In this document: in pieces, positions 58,443 through 64,000 of the stretch | Numbering within the stretch: position 1 is the first letter of the stretch | Layout of the letters: each line of letters begins with the position of its first letter | Assembly: GCA_948146395.1 (NCBI GenBank) | Contig: OX411559.1 | Span: forward strand, 27,719,208-27,783,207 | Direction of reading: 5' to 3' | Source: Fragum whitleyi | Lineage: Eukaryota > Mollusca > Bivalvia > Cardiida > Cardiidae | Length of the DNA stretch: 64,000 nucleotides | The notes under the pieces: generated by a model | Database searches by the model: none | Told to the model about the DNA's origin: nothing | What the model saw: the letters and a program-made list of their open reading frames with translations, nothing else | Position numbers and translations under genes: made by a program

Positions 58443-59313
58443 GTAGAAGCAATATTAAGGAAAATACGTTCCCCTTCCCGTGAAATCCAATAAAAAAGGC
58501 AGTAATTTACATTTTTTTATTACTATGGGCTTTCTACGTATGACTTTTATATTTCATTTTTTTTTTCTTTTTTGTTTTGTTTCTCAAGGATCCGTGCAAA
58601 ACACAAATTGTGTTGCCTTAAGTTCATCAAAACATGTATTAAATTGGGCATGATAAAATGAAAAACAATGGCAAAGAATACCTCAAATTAAACAATTGAC
58701 ATTCAATATCCAAAATAAATGAAATCACTCTATTTCACCAACCCGACTCAAACTATTACGTATGACTAAGTAAACAACAAACATGATGTTTACTAAATCA
58801 CGTAGTTATCTTGTAAGAAATCCCAAGAATCATGGATAAACCTTTTTGGGTTTATTTATAAAGCCTACGCAGGCGCAAATGAATTTCTACTTGCGATTTG
58901 CTGCTTTCAGTCTTGAGATTTTTTAAGCACTCCTGCCAAACTTATCTTAACACAATGTTCTGATATTCTAGGTAGGCCTAAAAGAATAGCAAATGATTGG
59001 CCTATACACTGAGTTCGGGGCTGAATAACTGCCCCTATTTCTATCCCTATTTCTATCGATACAGTCTCTAAAAAAGAAGGCTACCAGATGAAGCCGAGGA
59101 CATCAATGGGCCATGTTTCAAGATGAAAACATTCGCTAAACGTTTTTGAAATGGTACCACGCTTTACACTTATAAAAAGTAGTGAACATGTGCTCTTGCA
59201 TCCTGAACAAAGGGCAGTTAATCGTCTTTATATGCGATAATATATATAAACGGACCGAAATGATAAACTTTGTAACATTGTGTTATTTTTACAAACATTA
59301 CAAGCTTTCTTTC

Positions 59314-59319
59314 TTTATT
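59314..59319 (-). terminator. poly(A) signal after the candidate terminal exon
   Basis: AATAAA on the minus strand, 49 nt beyond the TAA at 59368-59370. Confidence 0.4.
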
Positions 59320-59367
59320 TTTTTTTAAAAGTGATAATAAGAACAATCGAGAACAATAAAAAATATA

Positions 59368-59490
59368 TTAGCTGTGCACAGTTTTACGCTTAAAGTAACC
59401 TACGGGATCTATTTTTAGACTAGTTATTGGTATATATGTACTTTCTGTTTCGGGTAGTTTCTTGCGCACAGCTGCAATGTTTAACTTCCC
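59368..59490 (-). CDS. candidate terminal exon of an unidentified gene
   Basis: On the minus strand a strong acceptor (CATTATTTTCGATTTTGTTCAG) is followed by a phase-0 frame of 40 codons and TAA: GKLNIAAVRKKLPETESTYI, then PITSLKIDPVGYFKRKTVHS. The composition is balanced and protein-like. A poly(A) signal follows about 50 nt after the stop. I recognise no family. It may be the 3' end of the gene starting at 63769, but that exon exits in phase 1, so at least one intermediate exon of length 2 mod 3 would be needed. A 23-nt candidate sits at 60133-60155, after an acceptor GTACGACTGTTTTCTTCAG, but its donor is poor. Confidence 0.4.
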   Translation of the reverse strand, partial: GKLNIAAVRKKLPETESTYIPITSLKIDPVGYFKRKTVHS

Positions 59491-60639
59491 CTGAACAAAA
59501 TCGAAAATAATGCTTGAACCATCATAAACAAAAACAGTTGAAAAAAGAAAACATCAGCATTTCGAATTAATGTAGCCATAATCGCACCTGTCAAAGATTC
59601 GACAAGTTGTAACGATTGCCTTTGATGTGCTCATCCACTTGCGAATTATCTTACTAGAAAATATTTTCTCGATGTGTTTGTTACAGGGAACTCATTTTTC
59701 TTTATCATTCATGAACTCAGTGGTGAGTCTAGGACCCGCGAGCGACTCGGAAGTCGTGTCCTGCATTACAAACTAGGGTGTATTCATCATGCATTCCAAA
59801 CACATGTGAGCGATTCGCTGTTTTGAATGTAGGACAGGATTTTATATTATAAATTTAGAAAAACGTGCTGATATCCTAGAACAATTACGGCATCCATTGC
59901 AAATCAAAAATCGGTTGACCAATCAAATTATCGATTTCAATGAGGTCCAAAATTCACGTCCCACAATAATCAGAACATTTTTGTGTTTGATTCTTTAGTT
60001 GTATTTACTGTCGTTCATCTTTGGCTTCCTTTTTATGTTAAGAACCCTAGTCATATAGTTTACAAAATAATTTCGTTTGGAATTTCAGACAAACTGTCTA
60101 GTAAGTGGCAACGTAGACCTGGCGATGCGTCAATTCTGCTTCTGAAGAAAACAGTCGTACTTGGAGGTCTTTCTAGAGAGAAAGCTCAGATGAATGGATA
60201 CCATCGAAAATAAGATAATGTTGATGCAACGCTGACCGTTGAGCACGATACATCATTTATAAAAGAAGACAATGTCCATTATCAATACCCTATAATTAGG
60301 GTGTTATTATTTGAAAATACATGTAGCTGTATTTTGCAAGTAAGTCAGAAATACAAAATGTCACGACTTCCAAAATTATAGTAAAAAGACGTTAAGGCCC
60401 CTTTCCCCCAAAGTCACCAAGTTCAATACTGTTCTTCAATCCTCCAGAGATCTTCAGAAATTTAGAAAAATTGAGCCAAAATTGTCACATCTATAGAGGT
60501 AACAAAATGTCAAATGTGATGCAAAATAATGTCCATCTTTCTATTGTCATGACAAGCTGGATGATTTGAGGAACTAAATTCGTTTAAGAATTGTGTAGAA
60601 CTTCACCCAGTGAAAACCATTGTCAAGTTTCTGATGGAT

Positions 60640-60845
60640 AATGCCTATGAATTTCTGGTATTTCTAATACCTGTACCACCATTACATTCGTTCGTAGCCT
60701 CAAGCTTCCATCCCACATTGGTCTTAGATTATCAACCCATTGGCAGAAAACAAATAGTCGGAAAGGATGAGTGACGCCGTCGGGAATCGAACCCTGTGCC
60801 TCTAGATTGGCAGTCCAACGCGCTACCAACTGAGTCCATCTTTCG
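60640..60845 (-). repeat. tRNA-derived SINE, minus strand
   Basis: Same family as 11726: on the minus strand, ACTCAGTTGGTAGCGCG, GGGTTCGATTCCCGACGGCG, GGGTTGATAATC. The CAAT tail is missing and the anticodon position reads GCC. Confidence 0.8.
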
Positions 60846-60959
60846 ACGGGCGATAAAAATGGAACAGAAAAGATTTTCATTATCAACTTTTTTTATCCGG
60901 TAATTCTTAACTAGAAAAATAAGAAATTGTCTGAGGCTGAACTAGGCTATAGCATTACA

Positions 60960-62158
60960 GTTAAAACCATCGTGAAATTGACACTCATTCCGATCAAAGT
61001 CATTCTCAATCATTCACTCAGCGCTCCATTCATTCTTTCCAAACACTCTCTCAAATCGATCAAAAACGCACGGAATTATTATAAAACAAATTCGAAATCG
61101 TTCAAGATGGTCAACATTCAATTCAAATCGATACAATTATTCTCGATTTAATTGGCTGGTGTGGATTATAAAGTGTCTGACTGGTCCCCGAAGACATATA
61201 AACAGAACAAGAGGACCATGATGGTCCTATATCGCTCACCTTCGTATCTTTGTCTCATTTGATAATTAAAATTTTCCAGCAAAGTTGTACTTTTTGATAT
61301 GAGGCCTCTAAGACTGTAAACAAGAAAATTTTCATAAAGGCCGTGTGATATGACACGGATCCTACCCATTTTCAAGAGGGTTCATCCTTACGACCTGACA
61401 AACATTCTAACTAAATTCATAAAGATTTGACCATATTTGATGACCCTAGAGTGTTAACAAAATGTCATTAAGGCCCCTTTTCCCATGATATGGCACGATT
61501 CCTTCCAATTTTCAATAGGGTTCATCCTTGTGACCTGACCAACATTCTGACTAAGTTGTATGAAGATTAGACCATGTTTGTAGCCTCTGAGTTTAACAAG
61601 AAAATCGCCATTTTCAATAGGGTTTATCATTGTGACCTGACAAACAGTCTAACCAAATTACATGAGATCTTTGGCAACATTTGTGGCCTCTAGAGCGTAA
61701 ACAAGAAAATTGTCATTTAGGCCCCTTTTCCCATGATATTGCATACATTCTTCACATTTTCAATAGGGTTCATCCTTGTGACATGACAAACATTCTGACC
61801 AGGTTTCATGAAGATTGGACAATATTTGTGGCCTCTGTAGTGTAAACAAGAAAATTGTTATTTAGGCCCCCTTTCCTGTGATATGACACGGACCCTTCCC
61901 AATTTCTATAGGGTTCATCTTTGTGATCTGACAAACATTCTGACAAAGTTTCATGAAGATTTGACAATATTTGTGGCCTCTAGAGTGTAAACATTTAAAT
62001 TGTTGACGTCTGAAGACAGACGACGCACAACGAACGACGGACATTTAATGATCACAAAAGCTCACCTTGATGTGCTCAAGTGAGATACGCATTTTTTCTA
62101 AAGGGAGGTAAAAGTTGTTGCTTATTTTGTTCATTTTGCAACCCCCCCCCCCCCCCCC

Positions 62159-62194
<36 letters not shown>

Positions 62195-62300
62195 AATAAA
62201 AAAAAATAGCTATATTGAATGGCCCCTCTTGAATTTCATTCCAAATTCGCTCCAAACACTCATTCAATTTCATTCCGATTCAATCAAAAATCATTCATCT
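60960..62300. repeat. CATTC-rich repeat interrupted by an AGCTCACC-type element
   Basis: The flanks (about 60960-61090 and 62220-62300) share CATTCATTC, TCCAAACACTC and GATCAAAAA motifs. The inner element, on the minus strand at 61206-62090, opens AGCTCACCTTGATGTGCTC-like (read in its own sense from 62090) and has five or six modules of about 125 bp (GTGTAAACAAGAAAATTGTC, GGGTTCATCCTTGTGACCTG). A C18/A33 homopolymer pair is at 62142-62192. Confidence 0.65.
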
Positions 62301-62866
62301 TGTCACTTTCAAGATATTCTTAATTGTAGAAGAGTTAACCCTTGCTGCGATAACGTAGTCCTCTCTCTCTGACAAGCGAATAGAGAGAATCTTTCTTAGC
62401 CTGTCAGGGAGTGGGCTACTATACAGAAGTTTGATTACCATTCATCTGCAGATTCTTTGAAACTCAAATGATGCATTTTGCTTATTCACGCATACACTTG
62501 AATTCCAGGTAATTACGACCCTGATTCTTCTAGAACTGCAATGTACATCGCCATCATTACGACATAATCTATTGATTTTATTTTGTCTTCGGCAACTAAC
62601 AGATCTTTATCGTAAGTCGAAGTTCTGTTAACGGGGAGTGTTGCTAATTTTTTGACTATTAATAGATCGCTGGCCCGCCCACTGGCCTCCGAAAAGACAT
62701 TTGCTTGTGAAGTATATGATTAGAAGTAAAATGAGGAGAAAAAAAAACAAATTAATATGCAACAGTACTCACTATTAAATCACCCATCATCAAATTATTT
62801 TGTATTTATGGCAGAGATTGATGGGAACCAATTTTTTACTTCTGTTTGAAATGAATAATTTAACCT

Positions 62867-63000
62867 CAGGGCTTGTGCTAGCTTTTTAAATATGGGAGTC
62901 ATTGACCCCTTGACCTTGAATTTCAGTTGGTCAAAATGACCCCCTTCAAGAAATATTTGAGAGTCAAAACCCTGGTTTAAGGGTCAAACACGAGCCCTGT
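62867..63000. repeat. small inverted-repeat element
   Basis: Ends CAGGGCTTGTG and CACGAGCCCTG, with inner TCATTGACCCC and GGGTCAAA segments. Confidence 0.5.
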
Positions 63001-63169
63001 GGTTAGTCGTTTTTTCTGTTTAATAATAAAGGCTATATGTCAATTACTTCAGCTGCCATTTCAATCAGTTTTGGTTAACAAAAACGATAGTGGTTTTTTT
63101 TTTCTTTTCCAAGACCAATGAAAGCTTTGAATTGGATGTCTTTGTTTGAAGTACTCGTATAACGTATAA

Positions 63170-63440
63170 AAGAGCACCGCATACGGATGCAAAGGTCGGC
63201 TCCAGGTGAGGGATGATGCAAAAAATCTAGGTCGAAAAAGGGGCATAACTCTTACAAAAATACTTCTAGAATATCCCCTTTGAAAGTCTGGACACCTCTT
63301 GTGATGATGACCACACATGTAAAGTTTCATGAAGGTATCTTCAATAACAACAGCGATATGATCTAGGTTAAAGTTTGTCATGCCAACGCCAACACCAACG
63401 CGAGCGACACCAAGGTGATCATAATACCTTGGACTTTCTC
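63170..63440. repeat. interspersed repeat fragment
   Basis: It carries GGGGCATAACTC, AAGTTTCATGAAGGTATCTT, TGCCAACGCCAACACCAACG and AAGGTGATCATAATACCTT, phrases typical of bivalve tandem-repeat elements. A 139-codon minus-strand frame overlaps it but is not a gene. Confidence 0.6.
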
Positions 63441-63636
63441 CGAAAGCAATCGAGCTAACAATATGTAGTAGACAATACACTTTATTTGACAGTACGATAA
63501 ATTTCTAGCTGCACCATGAATAATAAAATTGATTCTACAAATTTACGAGTTTGTTCGAACAATACGAAAGAAAGTAGCATTTCTTATTATTAACCTTGAC
63601 ATTAGAATTGAATGTGATTTACCATTGCACACTCAC

Positions 63637-63769
63637 CAATTAGTGTCTGGGTGAAACAATTTAGAAGGACGGGCACTTTAATAACTTTAATATCGACAAC
63701 ATTAAGTTCCTTAATTAGATAAGTAAGATTAGAAATATTGTCCATTTGAATAGAGCCTGTGTTTGACAT
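63637..63769 (-). CDS. candidate start exon of an unidentified gene
   Basis: ATG at 63769 in context GAAAATGTC (A at -3), with an in-frame TAG upstream. It has 44 codons plus one base, then donor ATTG|GTGAGT. It begins MSNTGSIQMDNISNLTYLIK and ends LNCFTQTLI. It looks like an amphipathic, alpha/beta soluble segment with no signal peptide. No family recognised. The clean donor and Kozak context support a real first coding exon; the rest of the gene is not settled. Confidence 0.45.
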
Positions 63770-64000
63770 TTTCAACAATTTCACGTGAGCGCAAAGCAAA
63801 CCCTATGACCAGTATTTGCATTGACAGAGACTAATCAGTCTTCATTATGCGCTCTATAGCAAAGGGCCAACTTATTTGTGACCCCGGGCGGGTATTGTTG
63901 CCCGTTTTATCGGAGTATCTCTCAGATAGCGGGCTACCAGCTCTACCAGCTCTAGACTGGTCAAAATTTCGACCATTTGAATGGCCTAGAATTGTTGAAA

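Noticed and set aside
60089..60213. Plus-strand terminal exon (DKLSSKWQRRPGDASILLLK... to TAA)
   Set aside because: The acceptor is fair, but no upstream plus-strand partner exon or poly(A) signal was found, and the minus strand here offers a competing candidate microexon. Evidence is too thin to list.
62142..62192. C18 followed by A33 as a retrotransposon end
   Set aside because: A homopolymer pair without target-site duplication or a recognisable element body on either side; it may also contain sequencing error.
63061..63480. 139-codon minus-strand ORF
   Set aside because: It overlaps a dispersed repeat fragment (GGGGCATAACTC, GCCAACGCCAACACC), lacks splice or promoter context, and looks like a chance frame.

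Overview
The window looks like nuclear DNA of a lophotrochozoan animal, most likely a bivalve mollusc. The evidence is a large gene with many small exons and long AT-rich introns, tRNA-derived SINEs ending in CAAT-repeat tails, and tandem-repeat elements that I know as common in bivalve genomes (ends reading AGCTCACCTGAGC or TATGCCCCC, TCCGTCCGTCC arrays, GGGGCATAACTCAGG modules). No prokaryotic operons, CRISPR arrays or autonomous transposon ORFs were seen. Species cannot be assigned by eye.

Region 1 (1-38.9 kb, plus strand): the 3' half of a scribble (SCRIB) orthologue. Eight coding exons join in one consistent frame (3756 nt, 1251 residues plus stop). Exons at 3.75-17.7 kb match the conserved post-PDZ C-terminal segment of Scribble, including the LSPAE-RAL-AEKRA...ARMK-LE-DA-RAQ block. 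After a 15.6 kb intron comes one 2953-nt terminal exon. It encodes a 984-codon, charged, low-complexity tail with four 28-30 residue tandem repeats at its start and a Trp/Arg/Cys-Cys end. A poly(A) signal lies 50 nt after the stop. Introns are packed with SINEs, fold-back MITEs and tandem-repeat elements, several of them nested.

Region 2 (44.7-58.3 kb, minus strand): four small exons join in one frame into a 59-residue single-pass membrane microprotein with a cluster of poly(A) signals downstream. Its first two coding exons and about 1.5 kb of upstream DNA lie in a 3.2-kb block present three times in near-identical tandem copies. The third exon's acceptor and branch point sit 40 bp outside the block and exist once. 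Three possible promoters could therefore feed one shared 3' end.

Region 3 (59.3-63.8 kb, minus strand): a probable start exon (63.7 kb) and a probable terminal exon with a poly(A) signal (59.4 kb). They may form one small unidentified gene, but their phases do not join without an intermediate exon.

The rest is intergenic or intronic DNA, largely repeats. The genes do not form an obvious functional unit. The points most worth attention are the long Scribble tail, the new membrane microprotein and the triplication of its 5' end.
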